DNA of 64,000 nucleotides. Origin: Bacteroidia bacterium (lineage in GTDB: Bacteria > Bacteroidota > Bacteroidia > Bacteroidales > Azobacteroidaceae). Below the pieces are notes generated by a model that ran no database searches, was not told where the DNA came from, and worked only from the letters and a program-made list of their open reading frames with translations. Below, piece after piece: positions 35,976-46,446 of the stretch. The position numbers and the translations under genes were made by a program. Positions within the stretch are counted from its first letter, which is position 1, and each line of letters starts with the position of its first letter. The stretch is taken from the NCBI GenBank assembly GCA_025996815.1, contig BNTT01000001.1, forward strand, positions 21,344-85,343, in the 5' to 3' direction.

Positions 35976-36946
35976 TCGCCTGTTCCTCCCCCTTCAATGG
36001 TTTGTATCGTGCCATCGGCATTGTATTCCAATTCCACCACTTTGAGGCTGCGCAGCCACGTTTTTCCGCTGCTCGGCACGCTGTCGTGATGAAAAAGATA
36101 CCACTTGCCTTTAAATTCTACTATCGCGTGGTGGGTTGTCCAGCCCACTACGGGGGTGAGTAGCACGCCTTGGCAGGTGAATGGTCCGTAGGGATTGTCG
36201 CCTGTGGCATAGCAGAGTTGGTGTGTGTCGCCGGTTGAATAGGAATAATAATATGTCCCCTTGTATTTGTGCATCCACGAGGCTTCGAAATAGCGGTGGC
36301 TATCTCCGTGCGTGAGCGGCTTTCCGTTTTTGTCTAAAATGACGACCGGACGCGGCTCTTCGGCGAATTGAAGCATATCTTTGCTCAGTTTCACCACGCG
36401 CGACGGGATTGCAGGCTCATCGGCGGCGGGAAACACAGCGGCTTCCAATGCCTTGTTGTCGCGATAGCGTTGCAGTTGCCCGCCCCACAAGCCGCCAAAA
36501 TACATATAGTATTCGCCGTTTTCTTCCAACACGGCGGGGTCGATGCTGTAACTGCCCCGAATGGGGTCGGGCTGCGGGATGAACGGACCTTCGGGCTTGT
36601 CGGCGATTGCCGTGCCGATGTGGAAGACATCGTTTTTGTCTTTTAGCGGGAAATACATATAATATTTGCCGTCTTTGTGCGCCACATCGCAATCCCACAA
36701 CTGCCTGCCCGCCCAAGGGATGTCTTTCGTGTCCAAAACCACGCCGTGGTCGGTGAGCACGCCGTTTTCGATGTCATCGGTCGAAAAAACGTGGTAGTCT
36801 TTCATATCAAAATGGTCGCCGTTGTCGTTTTCTGCGATGCCACTTTCGCGGTCGTGCGACGGATAGATATAGAGCCGCCCGTTGAAAACGTGCACGGCAG
36901 GGTCTGCCATATAGTCGTTGGGGACTAAATATTTGGGTGTTTTCAT
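35972..36946 (-). CDS. GH43 family beta-xylosidase/arabinofuranosidase, no signal peptide
   Basis: This 324-residue single-domain five-bladed propeller has catalytic residues in [14 protein letters not shown] (base Asp), [22 protein letters not shown] (Asp) and [16 protein letters not shown] (acid Glu). No signal peptide is visible, unlike the other glycosidases here, so it probably works in the cytoplasm on short oligosaccharides imported by the GPH symporter. Xylosidase is the likeliest activity in this operon, and arabinofuranosidase is possible. It overlaps GH10 upstream and GH67 downstream by 4 bases each. Confidence 0.9.
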   Translation of the reverse strand: MKTPKYLVPNDYMADPAVHVFNGRLYIYPSHDRESGIAENDNGDHFDMKDYHVFSTDDIENGVLTDHGVVLDTKDIPWAGRQLWDCDVAHKDGKYYMYFPLKDKNDVFHIGTAIADKPEGPFIPQPDPIRGSYSIDPAVLEENGEYYMYFGGLWGGQLQRYRDNKALEAAVFPAADEPAIPSRVVKLSKDMLQFAEEPRPVVILDKNGKPLTHGDSHRYFEASWMHKYKGTYYYSYSTGDTHQLCYATGDNPYGPFTCQGVLLTPVVGWTTHHAIVEFKGKWYLFHHDSVPSSGKTWLRSLKVVELEYNADGTIQTIEGGGTGE

Positions 36947-38067
36947 TGTTGTGCTTCTTTAATTATTAAATTGACGATGGGTTTGGGCTGATGGTTGCGG
37001 TCGAAAAGCAGTGCATAGTCCGTTCTGCCGGGTATGGGCCAGCCGTTGCGCCACGAATCGCCGTCGCTCACGCCCCACAGGGTTACGCGCGTGATTTTGT
37101 CCTGATGTTTCAGGAAGAGTTTGAAAAACTCGTTGTAGCGGGCTGTCCAGGCTGCATCCACATCTTCGGGCAAACCATCGGCGTAGGGATTCATCGTTTG
37201 TTGATACTCGAAAGTGGATGCTACATCGGCTCCCACGTCCATTTTGGGGCTTGGCAACACGGTCAAATCCAGCTCGGTAATCATCACGTTCACACCCAGT
37301 TCCGCGAAAGCCAGCAGGCTCTTTTCAAACTCTTCGATAGCCGGATAATCCATGCCAATGTGCCCCTGCATACCAACGCCGTCGATGCGTAAGCCTTTCG
37401 CTTTCAACGATTTAACTAATGCCACCACGCCATTGCGTTTGCCTTCAAACGCCATCGAATAGTCGTTGTAATACAACTCGGCATCGGGGTCGGCTTCATG
37501 CGCAAATTGGAATGCCAGCGGGATAAACTCCTCACCGATAATCTTATAGAACTTGCTTTCGCGGTAAGAGCCATCGTCCAGGATAGCCTCATTGACGACA
37601 TCCCAGCCCTTGATTCTGCCTTTGTAGCGGCTCACTACGGTCGTGATGTGCGCTTTCATACGTTCAATCAGCACCTCTTTGGACACCTCCTTGCCCTTAG
37701 CATCCACGAACAGCCACGGCGGCGTTTGGGAATGCCACACCAAGCAATGCCCCGTGATAAAGAGGTCGTTTGCCTCGCCGAAAGCCACGAATTGGTCGGC
37801 TTGCGTGAAGTCGTAGCGGTCTTCTTCGGGGTGTATAACCTCACTTTTCATACAGTTTTCAGGCACTACGGCACTGAACTGCTCGCGTATCACTCGGATA
37901 CCTTCCGTATCGCGTCCGGAAAACTGCGCCTGATTAAGTGCAGTGCCAATATAAAACTTATCAGCCAAGGCTGACTTCAATGTAACAGGCGTTTCCGGCA
38001 CCTTAGAGGCACACCCCGACAGGAGCAAACACCCAAACCCAACAAACAATAACTTCTTCATATCCAT
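36943..38067 (-). CDS. GH10 endo-beta-1,4-xylanase, lipoprotein
   Basis: This 374-residue lipoprotein has lipobox LLLSGCASK. The GH10 TIM barrel follows with [47 protein letters not shown] (acid/base Glu), [31 protein letters not shown] (nucleophile Glu) and [12 protein letters not shown]. It cuts the xylan backbone, probably at the outer membrane or in the periplasm. ATGs at 38067 and 38061 are both possible starts. It lies 20 bases after the GPH symporter gene and overlaps GH43 by ATGA. Confidence 0.95.
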   Translation of the reverse strand: MDMKKLLFVGFGCLLLSGCASKVPETPVTLKSALADKFYIGTALNQAQFSGRDTEGIRVIREQFSAVVPENCMKSEVIHPEEDRYDFTQADQFVAFGEANDLFITGHCLVWHSQTPPWLFVDAKGKEVSKEVLIERMKAHITTVVSRYKGRIKGWDVVNEAILDDGSYRESKFYKIIGEEFIPLAFQFAHEADPDAELYYNDYSMAFEGKRNGVVALVKSLKAKGLRIDGVGMQGHIGMDYPAIEEFEKSLLAFAELGVNVMITELDLTVLPSPKMDVGADVASTFEYQQTMNPYADGLPEDVDAAWTARYNEFFKLFLKHQDKITRVTLWGVSDGDSWRNGWPIPGRTDYALLFDRNHQPKPIVNLIIKEAQQ

Positions 38068-38087
38068 AAATTTTTAATTCGTAATTT

Positions 38088-39515
38088 TTAATTTTTAATT
38101 GATAACTGATTTCTATCTTCAATCTCAATCCCATATTCCACAAGTTGCTCATCCGTGAGGTCATAACGCCAAACAATGAGCGCGAGAACTGCCACCAAAA
38201 GGGCAGGCAAGGCAGCCAAAAGCAGTTTTATACCAAACAAAGCCGTATCCGTCTGCGCCGTTGCTTCGGCACTGAAATCGGTAAGCGACAGCACAATGCC
38301 GGGTACGAAGCCGCCGAGGGCAAGCCCAAACTTGAAGAAAAAGCCGATTAAGGCATTCGCAATGCCCGAAATGCGCTTGCCGGTTTGCCATTCGCCATAA
38401 GTGATGGCTTCGGGAATGAGCGACCAGATAAACGCGCCCACCACACCAAAGCCTATGGAACGGATGAATTGAAACACAAATACCGTCACAACACTACCCG
38501 CAGGGGTCAAAAACAGTCCCATAAAACCGACGAACGACACGGCAAGCGCGAGATATAGAAGTCCTTTCTTACCTAACTTCTTGCGCATCAGCGGCATAAA
38601 CGGCAGAATCACCAACGCGGGAACTGCCGAAATAACCATAAAAGCACCCACCAGCCCTTCGTCGCCAAGATTGTATTTCACAAAATAGGTGCCCGCAGAG
38701 TTGCTGATTGCCATAATTGCAAACGCCGTGATGAACATAAACGAAACAATGCGAAGCGGACGGTTGCGCACCACCTCAACGAAAAGGTCGGAAAACTTCA
38801 CGTTTTCCTGTTCGGCTTTCGACATCACAATGCGCTCTTTGGTGCCTTTGAAGCAAAACAGAAGTGCGCCAAGCCCGATGATGCCGTAAATGACGATGGT
38901 GAGTAGCCAGCCGTAGCGCGATTCCGTGAACAGCGCGCCGCTGCTCGATGCCGACGTGCCCAGCGAGCCTGCAAAAAAGATGACCAGCGTGGGCACCCCG
39001 TAAGTGATAGCCACCTGTGCCACGTTCACGAGCCACATTCGCGTGGAAGTGAGGATGGTAATTTCCTGTTGGTCGCGCGTGAGGGCGGCATTGATGGCAC
39101 CATAAGGCACATTGACGGTGGTATAAATCATCGACAGGGCAATGTAAGTGACACAGGCATAGATGACTTTCCCCGCTTCGCCCAAATCCGGCACAATGAA
39201 ACAGGCAATCATCAGCACGGTCAGAGGAGCCGCCATAATGAGCAGCCACCCTCGATACTTTCCCCAACGGGTGGTGTGCATATCAATCAACGTGCCCACA
39301 ATAGGGTCCCAAATAGCATCGATGATGCGAACGCCAAGAAACATGGCACCCGCAATAGCAGGATTGAGACCATATACATTGGTGTAGAAAAACAACAGAT
39401 AGGTCGTAACCGTCTGATAGATAAAATTTTGCGCCAAGTCGCCCGACCCGAAAGCAATCCGCTCGCGCCACGATAGTTTGAAAAATCCCTTGTCTTCGAT
39501 TGTGCGTGTGTTCAT
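38088..39515 (-). CDS. GPH family (MelB/XynB-type) sugar:cation symporter
   Basis: This 475-residue inner-membrane protein has about 12 hydrophobic helices. The N-terminal marks of the glycoside-pentoside-hexuronide:cation family are present: WRERIAFGSGDLAQNFIYQ, DAIWDPIVGTLIDMHTTRWGKYRGW and YTTVNVPYGAINAALTRDQQE. These couple sugar import to sodium or protons. Between GH115 and GH10, the expected substrate is xylo-oligosaccharide or aldouronic acid (inference). It ends 20 bases before GH10. Confidence 0.92.
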   Translation of the reverse strand: MNTRTIEDKGFFKLSWRERIAFGSGDLAQNFIYQTVTTYLLFFYTNVYGLNPAIAGAMFLGVRIIDAIWDPIVGTLIDMHTTRWGKYRGWLLIMAAPLTVLMIACFIVPDLGEAGKVIYACVTYIALSMIYTTVNVPYGAINAALTRDQQEITILTSTRMWLVNVAQVAITYGVPTLVIFFAGSLGTSASSSGALFTESRYGWLLTIVIYGIIGLGALLFCFKGTKERIVMSKAEQENVKFSDLFVEVVRNRPLRIVSFMFITAFAIMAISNSAGTYFVKYNLGDEGLVGAFMVISAVPALVILPFMPLMRKKLGKKGLLYLALAVSFVGFMGLFLTPAGSVVTVFVFQFIRSIGFGVVGAFIWSLIPEAITYGEWQTGKRISGIANALIGFFFKFGLALGGFVPGIVLSLTDFSAEATAQTDTALFGIKLLLAALPALLVAVLALIVWRYDLTDEQLVEYGIEIEDRNQLSIKN

Positions 39516-39533
39516 ATTTTTTAAGTATTAAAT

Positions 39534-42023
39534 TTAAAATTTCATCATTGATTCCGGTGCACCCAGATAGGAGGGTTTTAATCCGCCAAAATCAAGCGTT
39601 ATTTTTTCAAAAACGATACCGGCATTGAGGACGCGAACGTGCAATGTGTGCCTTCCTGCTGTGCCTGCGGGCATTTTTGTTGCCGTTTTGATAATTCGCT
39701 CGCCTTGCCACTTGCCCAATGAGCCATCGTAATGACCGTTGAAATTGACAATCGTTTCCTTGCCGTTATCAATTGAAAGGGCGTAACTCAGCCCCTTGTT
39801 TGCGTTGAAATTCAACGTTGGTGCAAGCCAGGTGGTTATTTCCACATCGCCGCTTGAAACTGTTTCTATTTCGTATTGCAACTCAATTTTTTCTTTTTCG
39901 GCAGGTTCCGCATTTTGCGGGAAGGTGGTTACGCCCGAACTTGTGCGCCCCAGAGAGGGGATTATTTCCCAATGTATGATTTTTCCGTCTGTCTTTTTCG
40001 AAAAATTTTCGGCTTCGAACGAGATATAGCCCTCTTTTTCGACAAAAATCTTTTCTTTCGGCAGTTCGCGATACACATATTCAACTTGTGGCATAATGCT
40101 TTTGTATGGCTGTTGCCAAGAGGTGTAGCCTATACGTATTTGGTCCATTTGATGCGCCCATTTTCCGCCCGCAATATCTTTGTTGTAATGCTCTGTCAGC
40201 ACAGAATCGCGGGTAAAACACACTTTCACTTTGTCGGCATAGGCATTGGCTTTCAAATCGTGAACAGCGGCATATTTTTTATTCATAGCCACGGCAAAAT
40301 ACATCTCGTAGAGGTTGCAAACGGCGTTTATCGGAAACAGCACCAACTCATCGAACGCATCTTTATACTCCATCGGCATCAGATTATAGAGGCGATGCGC
40401 ATCCAGCGCAAGGTTTTTATAGTCGTCCACAACGGTTGCAAACTCATCGTAATTGTCTAAACTGAACGTCTTGTCGTTAAGCAATTCAGGGGTCACGCGG
40501 CTGTTATATTTGGTATAGAGCCGCAACATTTCGGCAGCGTCTTTGGCATATTTTGCGCCAAATTGTTGCTCACACCACGTTTGGGCGTAGTCTTGCAGGT
40601 TGCTCGGATTAAATCGTTCCGGATTCCACGCCATATCCAGGAAAAAACTGATGGGGTATTCCATTGGTTTCAAATCGCCGACATTCACAACCCATAACTT
40701 GTTGATTCCGTGCGTATAGCAAAGATTCATCTGCTCGTAAGTTCGCTCATTTTGAGTTACATTGAGCCATTTATAGTTGCGCGGTCCGCCCACGTAGTCG
40801 AAATGGTAATACATCCCGTAGCCGCCCTTGCGCTTGGGTGCGTTGATGTCGGGCAGTTTGCGCACATTGCCCCAGTTGTCGTCGCAGAGCAGGAGGGTGA
40901 TGTCGTCGGGCACTTTCATTCCCTTGTCGTAATAATCCTGCACTTCTTTGTATAAAGCCCACACCTGTGGCGTTTCGGCGGCTTTCTTGCCGGTCACTTT
41001 TTCGATGATAGTCCGTTGGTCGTTCACTATTTTTTCGAGCAAAGCAATGTCTGCACCTTCGCTCATCGCCTCGTCACCATCGCCACGCATACCCACAGTC
41101 ACGATTTTTTCCCAATTCTTCATACGTTCCATACCGCCTTTCCAAAACTCGGTCAAAACGGCGGGGTTGGCGTTGTAGTTCCACGCCCCCTTGCCGTAAC
41201 GTCGCCATTCGTCGTGGGCACGTCCCAGCGGCTCGTGGTGCGAAGTGCCGATGACAATCCCCATTTCATTGGCAAGCACGCCATTGTTTGGGTCATCGTC
41301 GTAAAAAGCATTGCCCCACATAGCGGGCCAAAGGAAATTTCCTTTCAGGCGAAGAATCAACTCAAACATATTTTCGTACATTTTTGAATTGACGCCGCCG
41401 AATTTTTCCACGCACCAACCCTGAAATGCCGGTGCCTCATCGTTGATAAAAATGCCGCGCAGTTCCACGGCAGGCTCACCATCGGTGTAAATACCCGGCT
41501 TCACATACAAATTGGCTTGTTTCACGACCGGAACATCCGCCCACCAATACCACGGCGACACGCCGATTTGTTTGGATAATTCATACACGCCGTAAATCGT
41601 TCCGCGTTTGTCGCTACCGGCAATGACCAAGGCTTTTTCTATGCCTCTTGTCGGATTATTGACGGTGGTGATAATGTATTTTTCCCGTTTGGCAATCAAA
41701 GATTTACCATCGATTTTGCCGTCTTTGAGCAATTGGTCGATGGTTGCCGATTGCCCCACGGTACCGATAATGACTGCATTGGACAAAAATCCCTGCGCCC
41801 AATAGCCGGTCACTTTTTTCATATCTTCGCGCAGGTCGTTCACAGCCCGCAAAACGCCTTTATCACTGTCGTCGCTTATGATGCTTGCCGGCATACCATC
41901 GACTGCTAATGGGAAATAGTTCGCTGTTTTTTGTGTTACGACGAAAGGCGCGGCGGCGAAGGCGGAGGTGTTGCATGCGAGAGCCATCGTGAGGCTAATT
42001 GTCAATATTATAGAACTTTTCAT
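39534..42023 (-). CDS. GH115 xylan alpha-1,2-glucuronidase
   Basis: This 829-residue protein has a signal peptide (about 1-23). GH115 is recognised from VIAGSDKRGTIYGVYELSKQIGVSPWYWWADV, ELRGIFINDEAPAFQGW, NFLWPAMWGNAFYDDDP, IGTSHHEPL, VTVGMRGDGDEAM and LCDDNWGNVRKLP. The C-terminal beta-sandwich (about 650-829) is also typical. The family removes (methyl)glucuronic acid from internal as well as terminal xylose residues, so it acts before GH67. It starts inside the stop of the GH9 gene (ATGA) and ends 18 bases before the symporter. Confidence 0.94.
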   Translation of the reverse strand: MKSSIILTISLTMALACNTSAFAAAPFVVTQKTANYFPLAVDGMPASIISDDSDKGVLRAVNDLREDMKKVTGYWAQGFLSNAVIIGTVGQSATIDQLLKDGKIDGKSLIAKREKYIITTVNNPTRGIEKALVIAGSDKRGTIYGVYELSKQIGVSPWYWWADVPVVKQANLYVKPGIYTDGEPAVELRGIFINDEAPAFQGWCVEKFGGVNSKMYENMFELILRLKGNFLWPAMWGNAFYDDDPNNGVLANEMGIVIGTSHHEPLGRAHDEWRRYGKGAWNYNANPAVLTEFWKGGMERMKNWEKIVTVGMRGDGDEAMSEGADIALLEKIVNDQRTIIEKVTGKKAAETPQVWALYKEVQDYYDKGMKVPDDITLLLCDDNWGNVRKLPDINAPKRKGGYGMYYHFDYVGGPRNYKWLNVTQNERTYEQMNLCYTHGINKLWVVNVGDLKPMEYPISFFLDMAWNPERFNPSNLQDYAQTWCEQQFGAKYAKDAAEMLRLYTKYNSRVTPELLNDKTFSLDNYDEFATVVDDYKNLALDAHRLYNLMPMEYKDAFDELVLFPINAVCNLYEMYFAVAMNKKYAAVHDLKANAYADKVKVCFTRDSVLTEHYNKDIAGGKWAHQMDQIRIGYTSWQQPYKSIMPQVEYVYRELPKEKIFVEKEGYISFEAENFSKKTDGKIIHWEIIPSLGRTSSGVTTFPQNAEPAEKEKIELQYEIETVSSGDVEITTWLAPTLNFNANKGLSYALSIDNGKETIVNFNGHYDGSLGKWQGERIIKTATKMPAGTAGRHTLHVRVLNAGIVFEKITLDFGGLKPSYLGAPESMMKF

Positions 42024-44482
42024 TGTTTATTATTGTTTAAAAGATTATCAACTGCATTTACCAAAAAGATGTAACTTGCTCCCAAATTCACCACATACTC
42101 ATTTTCACCCCAGAAGTAGGGGTAGTCCTCCTTGTTTTCGGGGAAATCGGGCTTGAGGATTAGCACGCCGGGGACTATCCCGCCTGCTATGAAGGTGAAA
42201 TCGGCGCGATTATTTCCGTAGGCTACCTGTTTGGAGGATGCTCCTACGGCTGAGACGAACGATATATCGCTGTCGGGGTGCGTGCCGTAGATGTAGTTTA
42301 AGCCTCGATAGACCAGTTCGGGGGCAACTAATTCCGGGAAATGTTGGTGCAACAGGTAGCAGGTGATTGAGGTTTGGATGATGCCGCCGTTGCCTGCCCA
42401 GCCGCCGGTGGAGATGAATACGCCGAACGGATTTTGGTTGAACGTTGCCAAATTATCCATATACGTTTTTACCTGCGGCTCTACTTGTGCTTTGAAATTT
42501 TCGTCCATCAAGGGAATGGCTTGTGCAATTGTTCCGGCAAGCCAGCCGAATTTTTTGCTTATTTCGGGATACATTTCGCGGATGCGCTGTTTGTAGCGGT
42601 CATCGCCGGTGGCTTGCAATAATTCTACTGCTGCGCGAAATTCTTCCGCATCCAATGCGCCTCCGATGGTGTTCAGATAACCTTTCGTGAATACGAAGAT
42701 GTCCGGCTCGTGGCGGTGCTCTTCCGTCCAGATTTTTTGCGCATAGTGCAAACATTCGGCTGCCAAATTGGCATTGTAGCCTTTCAGGGCGCGACTTGCG
42801 GATGCCAATGCGGCGGCAGAGCCGTAATTCAGGGGCGTGGATTTGTTGGTAAACGCCCAGCGGTCGTCGGTGTTGCCGCTGATGTTGTCCGTCTTATTTA
42901 CGGCATCGCCCAAATGGCGGTATTGCTCTATGTGAGATTCCACGATGCCATTCACGGCATAGCCTACGGCTTTTTGTTGTGCCAGCAGTTGAATCACGCC
43001 GTGCTCAATCTGTTGGAGGATGTCGGGCAGTCCGTCGGGCACGTGAATTTCCACCGAGCGGCTCTTTGGGTTGATGGTGGTTTCGTCGCGCATAATTCCA
43101 AAATGCTCGAATGAACGCACCAAATCCATAATTACGGCATTTTGCGTTTGCGTGCGAATGTCGAAATCGCCCGCATCATACCAGCCGCCCACATTCAGTC
43201 CGGGAATGTGTTGCAGTGGTTTATACTTGTTGCCGGTAGTTGCTCCTTGTGCATACAAATCAAAATGATGGTGATTGATGGGTGCTTGCAAAGCATCGTC
43301 CCGATGGGAGTCGCCATGCCATACGCGATAAGCCTCGCGCACAAACATGTGATCCATCTGCACCGGATAATACACATCAAGCGTGGGCTGCCAAGCATTT
43401 TGATACACGTTGTCATCTATGCGGAAACTTGCCGTTACTACATCGCCGTATTGCAAACGATAAACGCCTTTTTCTTTGATGGAAGAAAAATCGAATGTCA
43501 AATAATTATACCGCAAATATCTGCCCCAGGTTTTGGGTTTTTCGTTCAATACTTTAGTGGTACTGCCATCGTTGTTTATTTTGAGTAATTGCACCTTGCT
43601 TGTGCGTGTATCGTTTTTATCCAATTCGATAACCGCAACTTTCTGTTGTGCAGGATGATAGCCCACCTGCGAATGGGCAATCACAGGCTTGCGCGTCCAA
43701 TTTTTCAGTGTTTCGGCAGTAATAAACCATTCAATAATCTTCCCCGATTTATTGGCGGGCAACAGGCTGCGCACGACAAACCAGCCGTTTTGTGCCTTGT
43801 TTCTGCCATCGAAGAGTTGCAACTCATTGTCGGCACTCGCAACGGTAATATGCCTCTCTGCATCGTCCGGCGCAAGGTCAATCCGTTTGCCCGAAGCAAG
43901 CGGCGCAGGCTCCGTTTCGCCGTTGATGCTTGTCATACTGCTGCTCGGATACAGCGGGAAAACGCCGTTTGCAGTGTCCGTAATGAACGATTTGCCCCAA
44001 TAGGCGGACGGCAGAAATTCGAGATTAAAACCGGCAATGCCAACCAAGCCATCAGGAATGGGTCGGTCGGAATGTACGCTCACATACACACCGCCGTCGC
44101 GGGCTTCACCCCGCACGCTGTATTGAAAATCATACTTGGAATACCGCAAAACGGCTTCGATACCGTCTTTACCTACATTACGCGACACAAATTCGGGAAT
44201 AGCATCCCACTGTCCGGGGGTCGGGTTGAGGCGCACATCGCCGTTTGTAACCGTGCGCACGCCGTGATGAATCATCTCCACACCGGCAATCTTGGCATCG
44301 TCGAACGAGCCGTCATACCAATTGCTGAAAATCATCACGTTCAGCCCCCGCGCTTCAAAATAGCCGGAGTCGTTGAGCACTAACTCTTGATTGACACGCG
44401 CTACACCCTGCCGTTGGCAGTCTGTGAAGCAGATACCGGCGATTGTCGCCAAACAAATTAACACTACATTATTCCTTTTCAT
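42020..44482 (-). CDS. GH9 family glycoside hydrolase with N-terminal domains
   Basis: This 820-residue protein has a short N-terminal hydrophobic segment ending FTDCQ that may be a lipobox. The first 280 residues are unassigned beta-rich sequence. A CelD-like immunoglobulin domain follows (AHSQVGYHPAQQKVAVIELD, about 290-370), then an (alpha/alpha)6 GH9 barrel. The barrel has VGGWYDAGDFDIRTQTQ (catalytic Asp pair), STGGWAGNGGIIQTS, GTHPDSDISFVSAVG and the acid Glu in FWGENEYVVNLGA. GH9 is mostly endoglucanase, but members in Bacteroidota utilisation loci also act on xyloglucan or other beta-glucans. Its presence in a xylan operon makes the true substrate open. It lies 6 bases after the CE20-like gene. 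Confidence 0.88.
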   Translation of the reverse strand: MKRNNVVLICLATIAGICFTDCQRQGVARVNQELVLNDSGYFEARGLNVMIFSNWYDGSFDDAKIAGVEMIHHGVRTVTNGDVRLNPTPGQWDAIPEFVSRNVGKDGIEAVLRYSKYDFQYSVRGEARDGGVYVSVHSDRPIPDGLVGIAGFNLEFLPSAYWGKSFITDTANGVFPLYPSSSMTSINGETEPAPLASGKRIDLAPDDAERHITVASADNELQLFDGRNKAQNGWFVVRSLLPANKSGKIIEWFITAETLKNWTRKPVIAHSQVGYHPAQQKVAVIELDKNDTRTSKVQLLKINNDGSTTKVLNEKPKTWGRYLRYNYLTFDFSSIKEKGVYRLQYGDVVTASFRIDDNVYQNAWQPTLDVYYPVQMDHMFVREAYRVWHGDSHRDDALQAPINHHHFDLYAQGATTGNKYKPLQHIPGLNVGGWYDAGDFDIRTQTQNAVIMDLVRSFEHFGIMRDETTINPKSRSVEIHVPDGLPDILQQIEHGVIQLLAQQKAVGYAVNGIVESHIEQYRHLGDAVNKTDNISGNTDDRWAFTNKSTPLNYGSAAALASASRALKGYNANLAAECLHYAQKIWTEEHRHEPDIFVFTKGYLNTIGGALDAEEFRAAVELLQATGDDRYKQRIREMYPEISKKFGWLAGTIAQAIPLMDENFKAQVEPQVKTYMDNLATFNQNPFGVFISTGGWAGNGGIIQTSITCYLLHQHFPELVAPELVYRGLNYIYGTHPDSDISFVSAVGASSKQVAYGNNRADFTFIAGGIVPGVLILKPDFPENKEDYPYFWGENEYVVNLGASYIFLVNAVDNLLNNNKQ

Positions 44483-44488
44483 ACTTAT

Positions 44489-46411
44489 TTATTTTGTTTC
44501 AAAAGGCGATGCAGGTAGCCCTTCCTTGTTATACAAATTCGCGCCTTCGGGATTGTTTGCCCACGCATAGCGGACTTTTACCGGTTGGGATATTTCTTCA
44601 TTGCTCACTATTACCTGATTGCCTTTTATCGTTGCTTGCGCCAGTTTAAAAATGCCATCGGTGCCCGCTACGGCAAAGCCTTTGAGTTCATCCACCGCTG
44701 CCAAATTGTTGGTGCCTTCTTTGAATGAAACGACGACCTTATTTCCTTCTATTTTAGACGATTGATAGATTGGACCATCGGCGATGATTTTTTCGCCGTA
44801 AGCCAATTTTCGGGCTTGGAGAGCCAGCCGCTTGCCCACTTCTTTCTTGTTGAGCGGGTGAATATCGTTCCATTCGCCCACGTCAATGGTAACCGCCAAA
44901 CCTGTGTTGGGGATGGTTTTGGCGAGTTGCAACTGCACGTCGCGCAACTCCGCCCAACCGCTATTCTGTTGCAACAGAGCCGGTGCCATAAAATTCGCCA
45001 ACTGAACGATTAAGAACGGCGATTCTGCGTGCCACAGACCGCGCCAATCGCTGATAAGTGCCGACATCAAGTGGTAATATTCATCCGCTCTGCCGGTATT
45101 TGATTCGCCCTGATACCAGAGAACGCCCTTATTTGCAAAGTTTTTTAAGGGCGAAATCATTGCATTGTAAAGTCCTGTCGGCTTGTATTGGAACGTGATG
45201 CCTCCCCCACTCGCTGCGGGCATCAAGGCACCGGTTTTATATTTCCATTGCCCTTCGAGGCTGATTTCCTGATTGTTGAGTACTAACTTGTAGGGCTTGT
45301 TTTTCACAAATTCGGGATAACCTCCTTGGCTCACTAATCGCACCGTAACGAGATTTTTACCCACTTTGAGCGTGCCTGCCGGAACAGAATAGTTGCGCGG
45401 CGGATATTGATAGCCGGTGGTGCCGACACACACGCCGTTCACAAACACCGAATCGGCATCCACGATACGTCCCATAAACAACAGCGCGGCTTGACCTGCC
45501 CAATTCGCAGGAATTTCCACTTCTTTCCGAAACCAAAAAACGCCATTTGCCGGATAGCGACCATTTTTGCCCCAACTGTTGTCCAACAAATCGGTGGTAG
45601 CCCAATCTTGGTCATTATAAGCCGGCGAAGACCACCTCACCGCTTCATTCAAACCTTTATCCTGTTCATTTAATATCGTTTGCCAGCGGCGACCGGGCAA
45701 TGAGCCGAGCCGTTGCATCTCGGCAACAAATTCGTCCGATTGACAGATGCGCATATCGTTCAACAGGGTAGGGAAAGGCTGCAACGCCTCTTCGCTAATC
45801 CACGCTTCGGCAGGCGAACCACCCACGCTCGAATTAATCAATCCAACGGGCACCCCTGTTTTTTCGTACATTTCCTTTGCAAAAAAATAAGCCACAGCCG
45901 AATAATCCTGCGCCGTTTCGGGCGTAACATCCACCCATTTGCACGGCGGCACATCGGCTTGCGGTACATGGAAATTATACGTGAGCGGAATTTTTACATA
46001 ATGAATGTTGGGATTGGAATATTGGTTAATCTCATCGCCGAACATCGACATCACGCGAGAAATGGGCGTTTCCATATTCGACTGTCCCGAACAAATCCAC
46101 ACGTCGCCCACCAAAATATCCTTGACGGTAAGGGTGTTACTTGCCTGAATAGTCATTGAATAGGGTCCGCCGGCAGGCAATTCTTTCAACGTAACTTCCC
46201 ATTCGCCCTTTTCGTTGGCAGTGGTTGCCTGCTTTGCCTTCAAAAATTGAACGCTCACCTTTTCCTGCGGGGCAGCCCATCCCCAAATTTTCACAGGAGC
46301 ATTGCGCTGCAACACCATTCCGTCGCTCACGAGTTGCGGTAAGCGGACTTCCGCCATCATGGATAGCGAAAATGCCAAGCACAACATTATGACTGTATTC
46401 ATTATTTTCAT
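44489..46411 (-). CDS. CE20-like carbohydrate acetylesterase (sialate O-acetylesterase/SASA family)
   Basis: This 640-residue exported protein has a signal peptide (about 1-21). The SGNH motifs are split by a long insert: ICSGQSNMETP (nucleophile Ser) near residue 115, INSSVGGSPAEAW, then a jelly-roll insertion (about 290-380: FWFRKEVEIPANW, DSVFVNGVCVG). After the insert come LWYQGESNTGRADEYYHLM and GEWNDIHPLNKKEVGKRLA (Asp/His). This layout matches acetylesterases that deacetylate xylan or xyloglucan fragments. The open frame extends 21 codons upstream to 46474, but the -7 box sits in that extension, so the ATG at 46411 (or 46402) is the start. It is first gene of the xylan operon. Confidence 0.87.
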   Translation of the reverse strand: MKIMNTVIMLCLAFSLSMMAEVRLPQLVSDGMVLQRNAPVKIWGWAAPQEKVSVQFLKAKQATTANEKGEWEVTLKELPAGGPYSMTIQASNTLTVKDILVGDVWICSGQSNMETPISRVMSMFGDEINQYSNPNIHYVKIPLTYNFHVPQADVPPCKWVDVTPETAQDYSAVAYFFAKEMYEKTGVPVGLINSSVGGSPAEAWISEEALQPFPTLLNDMRICQSDEFVAEMQRLGSLPGRRWQTILNEQDKGLNEAVRWSSPAYNDQDWATTDLLDNSWGKNGRYPANGVFWFRKEVEIPANWAGQAALLFMGRIVDADSVFVNGVCVGTTGYQYPPRNYSVPAGTLKVGKNLVTVRLVSQGGYPEFVKNKPYKLVLNNQEISLEGQWKYKTGALMPAASGGGITFQYKPTGLYNAMISPLKNFANKGVLWYQGESNTGRADEYYHLMSALISDWRGLWHAESPFLIVQLANFMAPALLQQNSGWAELRDVQLQLAKTIPNTGLAVTIDVGEWNDIHPLNKKEVGKRLALQARKLAYGEKIIADGPIYQSSKIEGNKVVVSFKEGTNNLAAVDELKGFAVAGTDGIFKLAQATIKGNQVIVSNEEISQPVKVRYAWANNPEGANLYNKEGLPASPFETK

Positions 46412-46415
46412 GGGG

Positions 46416-46423
46416 CAAAGGTA
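46416..46423 (-). promoter_or_regulatory. -7 box of the xylan operon promoter
   Basis: The minus strand reads TACCTTTG and ends only 4 bases before the ATG at 46411, so the transcript would be nearly leaderless. A GTTG sits 18 bases upstream at about 46441-46444. The shared operator at 46447-46484 lies directly behind it. Confidence 0.6.
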
Positions 46424-46446
46424 GCAAAGTCTTTTCAAAAACAACC

